Assembly: GCA_965153455.1 (NCBI GenBank)
Contig: OZ234496.1
Coordinates: 7,697,207 to 7,761,206 of the forward strand
Length of the DNA: 64,000 nt
Origin: Sphagnum compactum
Lineage: Eukaryota; Bryophyta; Sphagnopsida; Sphagnales
Direction of reading: 5' to 3'
Made by a program: the position numbers and the translations under genes. Positions 1 through 10,103 of this stretch are shown here, in pieces (position 1 is the stretch's first letter; each line of letters starts with the position of its first letter). The notes below the pieces were generated by a model that saw nothing but the letters and a program-made list of their open reading frames with translations, was not told where the DNA came from and did no database searches.

Positions 1-2
1 AT

Positions 3-579
3 GGTATAACGGTACTATCTGCAGTACCTAACAATGCCAATTGCTGGGATGAGCAACTGGCAAGGGTTATGTTTGGATACAGGTGCGGGATTCAGTCCAG
101 CACGAAATTCTCTCCTTTCATGATTTTGACCGGGCGTACACCACGCCTGAGGGCTGACAACTATTTAGATCCGTTGACTACCGAAGTTGATGACACCGCT
201 GACGTGGAGACTACTGCAGAGCAGTTTATGCAGAAGGTGAGCTTGATTGCCAGCATTCATGAGAATGTTCTGCTCAATGTAGGACAGGCACAGCAGAAGC
301 AGAAAAGGGCCTATGCTACCAGAAAAGGGAAGCAGGCTTTTGAAGGTCTGGTTGCTGGTGAAACGATGGTTAAGATGAAGAGACCTGGGAAAAAGAAGGC
401 TTTGATTGCCAGCTGGGAAGGTCCATACCTGTTTGTTGCGCATACTGACGGGAATGGGAATCTTGACTTCGAAGAAGGAAGCCCGGATATGCATTATACA
501 GGACGCTGATGGGAACCAGTGGGAAAAACCCCGCAAGGATCTTCAAGTCTATCACACTCCTCAAGGTCAGAAGAGCTGA
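3..579 (+). pseudogene. 3' part of a retroelement integrase (Ty3/gypsy-like), frameshifted
   Basis: Open from the left edge of the window, so the 5' part lies outside. The protein carries the tail of an integrase core, with a Trp-rich stretch, then GYR, STKFSPFMILTGR and PRL, which matches the end of the catalytic core of LTR-retrotransposon integrases (target-site handling after the last catalytic Glu). It is followed by a basic Lys/Arg-rich stretch and a C-terminal module with PGKKKALIASWEGPY, like the beta-barrel (GPY-type) tail of these enzymes. The main frame stops at 507-509, but the conserved end of the protein continues one base out of frame from about 487 to the stop at 577-579. A single-base shift therefore lies between about 470 and 487, and the copy is dead. 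The call is by motif recognition only; superfamily is likely Ty3/gypsy but not proven. Confidence 0.75.
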
Positions 580-608
580 GGGACTCAGCTTTTTGAGGAA
601 TGGAGGGG

Positions 609-1720
609 TGACATATGTGACCGGTAACGGGGTGGTTGAACGGGGACCTGGTGACGGCTCCTGGGTTTGTGAATCTGATCTTTTGCTTTAAGGGTTTAAG
701 GAATTAAACCTGCCGGAATGGGGACGTGATGGGGGTGGCAAGTTTATGATTTTGGGGACGTGCAACCTGTAACGGTGCATGGGAAAGCTTGAGCGGGAAG
801 CCAAGCACGTAACGGCCGGAATGTTGAGGCGGTGGCGCTCCTGATGAGGAGGTTTTTTTTGCTGATCTGGGCCGGGCATTCTGAATGTTAGTTGGTGTGT
901 TGTTCTCTCTGGTGTGCCAGAGCTGCTTAGCTAGTTGCTGATTTCCTTCCGCTGTGCCAGCATCTTGCTGAGTGGCTGTGTAATCTCCTGATGCAATTTG
1001 CAAGCAAGGTGATGCTGAGGGCTGATGAGAACTCCAAGGGGTCCGAGCCTTAGATGTATGAGAGGTAGGAGAGATCTGATAGCTGAACGTGCTTCTGTGG
1101 GGATTCGTTTGCATCCGAGTTGTGGTCAGCAGGGCGTAGTTTTTATGCAGAATGAGAGGCAGGAGGGGTCTGTGCCTGCAGCTCTGTTGTGTGGGCGTGA
1201 TGGGGTTGTCTGTGTGAGAGGATTCGTTGTGAGTTTGGTTTGTTGTTGGGCCACGTCCGAAATCTCGGAGGGTTGCTGCTGGGTTTCTGGGTGCTGGGTC
1301 CTGAGATGCCGAGAGTGAGAGCAGTGGGTAAGGAATGTGGTTTAGAGGCTCTTCGGACTGAGCGAACACTGAGGGATCTGACCTCGCACGCATCACCGGA
1401 AGCTTCTATTGCAATCAGGACGGTGTGCATTGTAGATCGGACATGAGACAGTCCTTGTTTTGTTAATCTGATTCGGAGTACAGAGATCTGTTCCATGTAT
1501 TCCGATGTGTTGATCTTGATTTTGAGCTGACCATTCTTGTTGAAGAGTAAGGCGTTGTATGCTGATGAGTTTTGTAGATTGTTAGGGTGGGGATTGTGGT
1601 GCAGGTCAGAGGATCGGGGAGCTCAGATCCGATCTGGGTCTGGGCGCTCGCCATGTCCGATTGCCTCTATGTTGGTGCATCGCTCTCTCTCTGACTCTCT
1701 CCCCTTTCTTTTGGTGACAT
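609..1720 (+). mobile_element. Possible 3' LTR or tail of the upstream retroelement
   Basis: GC-rich segment just after the integrase relic, clearly different in base composition from the AT-rich spacer that begins near 1740. A purine-rich tract (GGAATGGAGGGG, 597-608) directly precedes a TG dinucleotide at 609, which is how a polypurine tract and 3' LTR usually join. No second LTR copy is in the window, and the right boundary (TGACA near 1713-1719) is a guess. Several ORFs on both strands here are shadows without recognisable domains. Confidence 0.35.
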
Positions 1721-2049
1721 AAGATCCTAGGAGGATGTGAAAGCAGTGTTTTTAAAAACAAGTTTTGATTTCCCAAAAACAAATTGCTTTTAAAACACAT
1801 TTTGCCCAAGTTTTTTTCAAAAACATTTAACAAAATAGCTAAAATTTGCCACCAAACAAAAATCAATGATGAAGAATGCAATATAAACTGCACCTCATGA
1901 TTTTTTTCAGTAGCTTATTGGGCCAAAAAAATTGTTTGGTTGTTTCTAGTGGTGGAGGATGCACCCTTTGTTTCAAATAGTGTTCTCAATCGTCAAGAAG
2001 AAGCTCAGGCAAAAAAAAAAAAAATGTTTTTGGAGGTATTGTGTAACCA

Positions 2050-2965
2050 GAAGTAAGGGGGAAAAAAGAGTAAAAAACCGCCAGATTCATACATATGTTG
2101 TTTTCATTGTGTAGCCAAACATATAGATAGATTTTTTTTTAATTTACTTTATTTCTGGTTTATAGCCAGATTTGGCTAAATCTTCTTAGGGATGATCATC
2201 AATTTTCTACATCTTCCAATGAATTAATTGCCACTTTAGCTAAAAACAGAAAATCCAAAAACAAACACTGGTCCCAAAGATCTAACTACTGTAGCCTAGG
2301 GTCAGTTTCTACATTGACAAAATGAATTATTATTATTATTATTATTATTATCATTTTAAAGAATTCGCTTTCTAATTTTGAAATTATATATTTTTTCCAT
2401 CATCTACTACCATATTGTGATATGAGTAGTGAAATTATTCAGAATGCAGCCTATGATAATTATGATGATTTTCAACATATCAACTTCATATTTTCTCAAA
2501 TTTTCATTTCACTATTTTGAGGATTATTTAATGATGAAACTGACCTTAGGGTAAGGTAATTGGGAGATTAGATGTGCCCTTGGCCTTTTTACCTTGGCCT
2601 GAAACCCTTGATGGGTATCATGCAATCTCAGAAGTACTTAGTATACAATGTACATACACCATGATACCCCCCCCCTACTTGAGAACTCTGGTGGCAATTT
2701 GGGGTGATGACCAAATCCAGGCCAAATCCTTCCCAGCCTTTTTGCACATATCTGCCCCCTGTAACACAAGCCAGGATCACTATTTCTTATTTTTTAAGGA
2801 ATTTTTGTTTGCAACCAAAAGTGGTGTTCATGGAATGGAAGATTCAGCCAAATCTGGCTATAAACCAATTATGAAACACAAATTTTGAATCATTCTTTTT
2901 ATATTTTTGGCTACACACTGAAAATCAAATATAGAAATCGGGTGGTTTTTTACTCTCTTTTTTCT
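2050..2965. repeat. Inverted pair of a dispersed AT-rich repeat
   Basis: The sequence at about 2050-2187, read on the minus strand, aligns with about 2841-2965 on the plus strand. The outer part is near identical around AGCCAAATCTGGCTATAAACC, followed by a diverged but alignable stretch ending in GGTTTTTTACTCT. Two arms of about 130 bp thus face each other over about 650 bp, the layout of a MITE or long-TIR element. A third copy starts near 3350. No transposase is visible between the arms and target duplications were not resolved. Confidence 0.6.
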
Positions 2966-3349
2966 CATTTTTTGGCAATTGAAACCCTTGAAATCCACCT
3001 CATTTTTATATTTAAAATATTTTTTAATGTCTTTTTTGGGGGAAATTTTTGCCAATAAGAAGGCTGACCAGGATTTTTATTTTTTTAAAAACCGTACCAA
3101 CTGTGCTGGTGTCAGTGCTGTGCAGAGCCCATCACTTTGGGCTAGTTGATTGTCAATCCTTGAATGTGCACTCGAGACAAAATGCCACAAGAAATGAAGG
3201 AAATGCCACAAAATTCTACCTAGACAACAATGGAGCAAGTGACTTGATTTAGCAAAATTTTATGTGGCAATAAGATATGTACATTGCACCATTCAGTGTT
3301 TTTTATGGGGTTCAATTTTGTGATGTAACGAAAGTGGGGATCATCAGGA

Positions 3350-3510
3350 GGAGGGATTTAACCAAACTTCACTATAATAACCAAGATATGAAAAATAAAT
3401 AAAAATTTAAATCATTCTATTTTTTGGCAACTTGCTGGAATCAAATATACAATTCTGGTGATTTTTTGAGTTTTTTTTCAATTTCGAATTCTGGCTATTA
3501 AGAACCGTAC
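3350..3510 (+). repeat. Further copy of the AT-rich dispersed repeat
   Basis: Same orientation and order of landmarks as the copy at 2841-3060: an AACCAA-rich start, AAATCATTCT, a TTTTTGGCAAC block, AATCAAATATA, then a T-rich tract and GGCTATTAAGAACCGTAC. It is diverged, so the family is old. Confidence 0.45.
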
Positions 3511-6500
3511 AAATCAATCTATTTCTTATTTTTAAATTTATTTATTTTCTTTTCAAGGAAATATCACGAGTACAAAATAAAATAAAATAAAATAAAAGCT
3601 GGGTACCATTTATAAATAGCCTGGGGACTAGTAAGTAAACATAATAGAAAGTTAATATGGAGACAAAGAAGCCATGTAACCAAGCACCTAGTAGAATGAC
3701 TACCTATTGGAGTGTATAGCAATACAAAGCAAATGAAATGCTTTGGGTAGGAAGCCAAGAAGAAAAGTCCAATAAAATGTTAGTATGAACATAACGAACC
3801 CGTCAAATTTTTTCTTTGTAATTTTTCAGGCGCTTACCTGCCCTAATTTTATAGTTTTTGTCAACTGCACCTTCCGGATTTCGGAATGTCCAGTACAGCC
3901 TGTATTGGGCCTTCCGAAATCTGGAAGGTACTTTTTTTTTATTTTACTTTTTTTTAATCTTTTTTCTTCTTTTACTTATACTTCAGATTTTTTTCTTTTC
4001 TTTTCTTTTCATTTCTTTTTTTAATCTTCTTTTACTCATTTTAAATAAAAAATTCAAAATCTCTTGAATTGAAATTCAAACTCGACAGAAGATTCCAAAA
4101 TCAGATTCTAGTTCCAACAACAGATTCCAACAATAGATTCCAAGAGAATACAAAAAAAAAAGAATTGAATCCCACTCTATCTCAAAGTGCAAAAATTTGA
4201 GATGTATATGTTTGAACTATGAAACACAAATCCAAGTCCAACATTTGCAAATAAAGATGCTGTAAAAGTACAAAAATTGAATATGTAACTCAAATAAACT
4301 CCAAACAACAAAACCTGCAGCATCTTGAGTTGCAGCATCCAAGTAAAGTTCAAGCAACCCACAACATCCTGAATTGCAGCATCCAAGTCAAGTTCAAGCT
4401 CCACAGAATATATTAATAAAATTCAAGCTACAAAACATAGGCCCTACATCGCAATTTAAAAGAAAATTGCAAAGTGAGGAGGGAAAAAAAAAAAAAAAAA
4501 AAAACTTGGAAATCTGAAATCATAATTCTAAGAAAATAGAAAAATGGAAAACCAATTGTACCATTATGTTGCATTTGTCGCTGGAAAAAAAATCAAAAAT
4601 ATGAATCAAAAGCTCTCCAAAACATAATTTTGTCGGCTCTGCATTAGAAGCAACAAGTGACTTATTAGTCCACAAAAATAAATGTACGAAACAAAAACAA
4701 TATGAAATAAGTGAAATAGCATAATTACCTTGAAGATACGAAATACAAAGTTGAATTGAGTTATGTCTACCACCAAGCTGCCAAACCATGATGATCAAAA
4801 ATTGAAATCATAGGCTCTGAAACAAAGAATTACAAAAACAAATCAAATATAAATAGATGTGATAAAAAGGAAAAAAAGAAAAAAAATAATAACTGTTAAA
4901 GTTAACAGGGGAAAAAAAGGTTAAAATAAAAATATTTTTGACATTGTTATTGTTGCCACATTTGCCACCAAACCAAGGATCGCCCTTGGATCAACAACAT
5001 TGATCGTTATTGGGCAATTTTGTAAATTGATGAAAACATTCTTGGAAGCTGTGTTGACATTAACAAGTTCAAGTGGTTGTCGACCATAGATCCTCTCCAA
5101 ATTTGCTCTAAACTTTAGAACCTCAGGATCAAACATTAAAAAACTCATCATCATAAATTTCCATGAGAAAACTTAAGATCGAATAGAACCAGTAGAAATT
5201 GAAACTTGTTGTGTAAAGATAATGTCAACAACAATAACATGTGACATAACACAAAAAAAAATAGTTATCACATGATCTTACCATGTTTAATTGCATCTTC
5301 ATTAATTCTGACAACTTCAAGTACTAAAAATGTAAATAAACTTAAGGTATCAAAACTTGATGTAAACAAAAAAATTATAATTAAATTTCAGATGGTTTAA
5401 ATGTATGCATGTTAAAAAAAAAGTAATGATAAGGTGAGGAAAAAAAAGTTCCTTCATTTAATACCTTTGAAGCAATATTTTGTTTGATGCATGTAGGGTA
5501 AAATTTTAACATTTAGTGTCCCCCATGTGTGATTACAAACTTGAAGAAATAGGTTATTGATTCTTGACCCACATTCTTTAACAATATTACATGTGAAAAA
5601 TTAAAACAAATTAAAAATTGAAAAACATGTGGCACACTTAGTTCTTTTTTGTCCATGAATACAAAATGAAATTCTCAAATTTGTAACTCATTGAGACATT
5701 AGATTATGTTGTTCAAAACAACAAGCTAAATTATGGAATAGGTAATTGGTGAAGGCTACCTAATTACTAAACATAATTGAATAACCAAGTAATTCAAACT
5801 AGCTACTAGACATAATTGTTTGTCAAAGGCTGTTGAATATTTGTTTACTCCTTGGCAACCAAACACAATAGACAAGAATTATGGTAGGGAAGCAATCATC
5901 TATCATCTTTGTGGCCGCAAGTTGTGAAAGGGAACCAATTGTGTGGTGTTGTTATGATAAGGAGCCAATAATGTGGCATGGCCCCCACAAAAGTTATTGT
6001 TTATAAGTTGTGTGCAACTAGCCAATGGTTTTGCAAGGCACTCCTCAACAATTGTTTATTATACAAAGAGGTGATATGAAACTAAAATTGAAAACCTTTT
6101 CTACCAAATACTGGTGTTGTCATTCTCACATTAATTTTAAATCATGACAACACCTATAGATAATTTTAAAGGTTAAGATACCAATTTGGCAACAAGATGC
6201 AAAAAATGATGATTTCATCAAAGATAAAATTGAAAGAATTGACCTTGTGTTAATATGGGTTACATACATAAATGACTAGGTATTATTTGGCCTTTTAGCA
6301 ATATTGAAGAGTTTTGATAATGTTTTGTTTAGAATGAGCTATTTTCTTAAAGGTCTTCCAATATTGAAGTCTTGTAATATGAAGGTGGAGCTTGACAAGC
6401 CAAAATAGTGGAAGCCTAGTTAGGGAATGCTTCATCTTGCATAAATAATGAAAGAAGTTTTTGTTTTGTTTGGATTGATTTTTAATGTTGTGATTAAAGA

Positions 6501-6929
6501 AAATAAAATTCCTTTGGGATTCATTTTTTAAGGTTGTGAACCAAGGTTATATTATATCTTTTGTTATTAATCTCTGAGAAACCTACATACATTCTATTAC
6601 CTTAGCAAAAGCCAAGGAATAAAACTTTGACAAGCCAAAACCTATTATGACTTTAACAAACTTGGAAAGTAGTTTTTATCAAAGCTTACATAACAAACTT
6701 AATAATTATTTGCAAAATTTAATCTCCCATATACATTATAAGCATAACATACCATATTGTGTTTGAAGGCTGAATGGGAACTTTGTTGGGAACAAGTAGA
6801 AAGAACATGCTTTTAGAAAAAAAATAGATTTTTTTATACATTGTCTATATACACACAAGGTCATAATATTTAGTGTACTATAGAGGGTGTTGAATAGGCT
6901 TGTGTCTAGTTGTGAAGAAATATTAATGT

Positions 6930-6940
6930 GACCAATGAAA
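6930..6940. repeat. Candidate LINE target-site duplication, left copy
   Basis: GACCAATGAAA, matched exactly at 13389-13399 on the far side of the LINE. The downstream LINE end in this orientation is AT-rich. Confidence 0.45.
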
Positions 6941-7027
6941 TTGCTAAATTTGGCAATTTGAGTTTTTAAAAATTGTTTCGAATGTTTATTGTTTTACTGT
7001 TTACAATTTTACATCCGTTTGGGACTA

Positions 7028-7032
7028 GAGAG
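7028..7032. repeat. Target-site duplication GAGAG (left)
   Basis: Five bases directly outside the left LTR terminus, repeated at 8931-8935 directly outside the right terminus. Confidence 0.85.
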
Positions 7033-7299
7033 TGTTATGGACCGACTACAAACAAGTGGAGAATTACAAGACAAGACAAGCTTTATTGATCCATCAACTG
7101 GTGTTGATCTGCTAAAGGGTTGTTCCCCAGACTATCTCCTTTTATAACCCTGAGCCATACTAGTCCCAAAATATCCTAGGCCATGATATTGCCAAAAGTA
7201 TCCCAAAATATCCTAGGCCATGATATTGCCAAAAGTATCCCAAAATATCCTAGGACATGACATTGCCAAAAGTATCCCAAAATATCCTAGGCCATGACA
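7033..7299 (-). repeat. 3' LTR of the chromovirus (complete, 267 bp)
   Basis: On the minus strand it starts TGTCATGG at 7299 and ends CATAACA at 7033. It holds a 37-bp tandem repeat (7165-7299, about 3.6 units), a TATA-like TTATAAAAGG (minus strand, about 7138-7147) and an AATAAA poly(A) signal (minus strand, 7082-7087), in the order expected of U3-R-U5. A purine tract GAGGAAAGG directly upstream (7304-7312) fits the polypurine tract, and the pol stop codon abuts the LTR. Confidence 0.9.
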
Positions 7300-8742
7300 T
7301 TATCCTTTCCTCAAGCGACATCTTCTAGATGGAGCCGGTTTGTTAGGATATCGTTGGTGAAACCGATTAACTAAGTCTTGGGCATGAACTAGGTTTCCAG
7401 CAGGCTCCCAAGTAGCTTCAGAAGGAGGATAACCTCGCCAAAAGACAAGGTACAGGAGCTTTCCACGAATCTTCTTGGAGTCCAAGACCTCCTGAACTTC
7501 AAACTCTTCTTGGCCTTCAATTTCGACTGGAGCTGGGGGTTCTTGATGACGTTCTGGGATCGGGTTTTCATGATAGGGCTCAAGCAGGGAGACATGGAAA
7601 ACATTGTGGATTTTGAACTGGGGTGGAAGCTCCAACTGGCAAGCCACTAGACCAACCAATTTGGCGATTTTGAAAGGTCCGAGGCGCTTGTAATCCAACT
7701 TGGCACATGGGCGAGTGGTAGCAATGTTCTTTCTGAGAAGCCAGACCTTGTCTCCAACCTTGAAGTTTGGATGGTCCTTGCGTCGGCGGTCTGCTTGCTT
7801 CTTTTGCCACTCCTGTGTTAGCTTGAGTTCTGCCATAAGGTTCTGTTGAACCTGTCCAAGCCTCGTGGCCCTTTCTTCAGCCGAGGGGTTTACGGAGTCT
7901 CCAGGAATTTCAAGGCTGAACCTGGGATGAAAACCGTAATTGGCAAAGAATGGACTGATCCCGGTCGATGCATGTGTTGTGTTATTATAAACAAACTCTG
8001 CTTGAGATAGTAGGTCCAGCCAGTCGTCCTGTTGGTAGTTCACAGTGCAGCGAAGGTATTGTTCGAGTGTCTGGTTTGTCCGTTCGGTTTGTCCATCTGT
8101 CTCAGGGTGGAAAGCTGAAGATAGCCGAATGTCAACTCCAAGAAGCTCGAATAGACGATGCCAGAACTTGGATGCAAACTGAGGACCTCTGTCGGACACA
8201 ATTTCCTCGGGGAGTCCATGCAGTCGGACGATCCCGTCCAGAATTAACTGAGCTGTCTCTTCTGCCGTGATTGACTTGGAACAAGGGGTGAAATGGGCCA
8301 TTTTGGTGAGTCGATCGACCACAACCAGTATTGAATTCTTGGTTCTGACAGTAGGGAGGTCCGTGATGAAGTCCATTGCAATAGATCCCCAAGGTCGGCT
8401 AGGAATCGACAGAGGCTGTAGGAGTCCAAACGGGCGATGCCTGGGAGCCTTGGATCGAGCACATGTATCACAAGACTTGACATACTCCCGTAGCATCTTG
8501 TTCATTTTGGGCCACCAGTAAGTCCTTGACACTAGTTCGTGAGTCCGTGCCATTCCAAAGTGACCTGCCAGGGTGTTGTCGTGGCATTCCCTCAGGATTT
8601 TTAGGCGTATAGGTCCTTCGGGTACATAAATCAGGTTATTTCGAAGGAGAAGTCCGTCTTGCTGCTCAAATTGATCCAAGTCATCACGATTTGGGTTCCT
8701 TGGTCGTTCCTGGAGTTCCTTCTTGATGTTGGTGTTGATCTG
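7300..8742 (-). pseudogene. Chromovirus pol fragment: integrase with chromodomain
   Basis: Open reading frame of 480 codons without a genuine start, because its 5' part was removed by the deletion; it runs back into the LTR remnant to a stop at 8743-8745. Counting residues from 8679: the HHCC zinc-binding domain has H33, H40, C70 and C73; the catalytic core has D103 (AMDFITDLP), D163 (VSDRGPQF) and E199 (DGQTERTNQ) with 35 residues between the last two, the D,D-35-E pattern of active integrases; then comes a GPF-type module (YKRLGPFKI) and a C-terminal chromodomain at about 390-442 (LVFWRGYPPSEATWEP). The chromodomain places it among chromoviruses, which use it to direct insertion to particular chromatin. 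The integrase itself shows no stop or frameshift, consistent with a recent insertion. Confidence 0.93.
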
Positions 8743-8930
8743 CTAAAGGGTTGTTCCCCAGACTATCTCCTTTTATAACCCTGAGCCATACTAGTCCCAA
8801 AATATCCTAGGCCATGATATTGCCAAAAGTATCCCAAAATATCCTAGGCCATGATATTGCCAAAAGTATCCCAAAATATCCTAGGACATGACATTGCCAA
8901 AAGTATCCCAAAATATCCTAGGCCATGACA
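8730..8930 (-). repeat. 5' LTR remnant of the chromovirus (201 bp)
   Basis: Reading base by base, it is identical over all 201 positions to 7099-7299. It keeps the U3 start, the tandem repeats (8796-8930) and the TATA-like box, but breaks off before the poly(A) signal and the LTR end, where it joins pol directly. The break is the edge of a deletion. Confidence 0.9.
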
Positions 8931-8935
8931 GAGAG
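8931..8935. repeat. Target-site duplication GAGAG (right)
   Basis: Partner of 7028-7032. Joining the flanks at this site gives a continuous LINE 3' region. Confidence 0.85.
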
Positions 8936-8949
8936 TCCATTAGACGAAA

Positions 8950-9947
8950 GGTAGATCATGGAGGACAGATTGTCCTCTGGTACTGACAGCATGCCACAAA
9001 CTTAGCCAGGGCGACCGTGTTCAAGTCTGCATGAACTCAGCAAGAGTGCTAATGTGGGTGAGGGGCTGGGTCGAACAAAAGCGTTCCCTAACTTTCTGTG
9101 TATTTGGACAAACAAGAAGCAAGTGTTCTTCATCCTCAACCTTCCCCAAATCGCAGCCTCAACAAAGCCTCTCTGCGTATGGCACGCCCTTCCACGCACC
9201 TAGCACTACCTCAAGCTGCATGTTACCACATCGAAACCGGGCCAAAGCTTTCCTTAGCTGAACGTAGCTGATGTCACACAAGTAGCTTTCGCTCTCGTAC
9301 AACATACCCTTGAAGCGCAAGTATCTTGTCTGCACGCTGGTCCCGATCTCGTGATTGGTAAAGAGATTTTCAATGTAAGCCAACCGCATAGTATCCTTCA
9401 CCCTTTTTACACTCAATATTGTGTGGGGAAAACCTGGAGGGGGTGGGGCCCTAGACTCCTGGTTGATTGGGCCTCCTGTCGTAAATCTAGCACCAACCGG
9501 CTGCATTAGTTGTAGCGCGGCTAGCTGAGCCATCTGAACTCCCACCCATACATTGTGCACATTGCACCAAAGTACTTGGTTCTCCGCCCAGCCTCTCACC
9601 CCTGCTAGAAGGGTTGGATGTATGTGCGTTGTCGCAGGAGCCGTTCCCAGTGGCGGTTGAGCAGTCCTCGCCTGGAGCACACGGGTCATTGCAGGCTTAG
9701 GCGTCGTTTCCAACAACGATTAAACTGGAGGCAGAAAACCTGCCACCTCTTGGGGCTGATTCTTGAGTAGCCATTTTTTCACGGATCTAGCCCAACAGTT
9801 CTTTCCCGCAACAAGCATAGCGAATTGGGCTTCCCATGCCTTGCCCAAGATGCCATTTTTAGTGATTGTGCTCACACGGTTATAGTACAACAACGCTTGT
9901 CCCCATGCAAAGTGTTCAAGGGGGAATTTGCCAAATTCTACCAGCAC
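8950..9947 (-). pseudogene. LINE C-terminal region with Cys/His knuckle
   Basis: Continues the reverse transcriptase frame after stops at 10104-10106 and 9720-9722. The long segment 9159-9716 ends in a stop, but the same frame goes on with a CDLGKVEDEEHLLLVCP-type motif (Cys, His, Cys) encoded near 9100-9160, the zinc-knuckle-like tail found after the RT of this LINE type. Coding similarity fades close to the chromovirus insertion at 8935. Function in the family: likely RNA or DNA contact during target-primed reverse transcription. Confidence 0.65.
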
Positions 9948-10103
9948 GATGGACGTGCTAGTTGTTTTTCACACCCTGAGCAAGGACTTGAGGAACCCTC
10001 GGTACACTACTTCAATAGCCTCTATTTTCTTGGAGTCCACCCAAACCTCACAAGCATAACTTGCTGTGGAACACACTAACGTGTTGAAGAGGTCACAGTG
10101 TAA

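Larger units (their letters stand above)
1721..6929. other. AT-rich intergenic spacer with simple repeats
   Basis: No gene is recognised. It contains an (ATT)n run near 2328-2352, a poly-C run near 2667, an (AAAAT)n run near 3574-3597, T-rich and A-rich tracts near 3930-4030 and 4480-4505, and three copies of a dispersed repeat described separately. Short ORFs (for example 2574-2888 plus and 4921-5154 minus) show no domain that I know and have no gene-like codon context. Confidence 0.7.
7033..8930 (-). mobile_element. Ty3/gypsy chromovirus, internal deletion derivative
   Basis: An LTR retrotransposon on the minus strand, 1,898 bp. The left (3') LTR is 7033-7299 and the right (5') LTR remnant is 8730-8930. 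The outer ends are intact, TGTTATGG at the left and CCATGACA at the right, which are imperfect inverted termini of the form TGTYATGG. Both ends are flanked by GAGAG (7028-7032 and 8931-8935), a 5-bp target duplication as usual for this superfamily. Between the LTRs only the integrase part of pol remains. The right LTR lacks the 66 bp matching 7033-7098, and the primer-binding site, gag, protease, reverse transcriptase and RNase H are gone. The element sits inside the 3' region of the LINE. Confidence 0.92.

Noticed and set aside
704-1396. 230-codon minus-strand ORF
   Set aside because: Thr/Ser/Pro-rich shadow in the GC-rich retroelement tail; no domain and overlaps other frames of equal length.
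4921-5154. 77-codon minus-strand ORF
   Set aside because: Protein-like composition but no known family and no supporting neighbours; not called as a gene.
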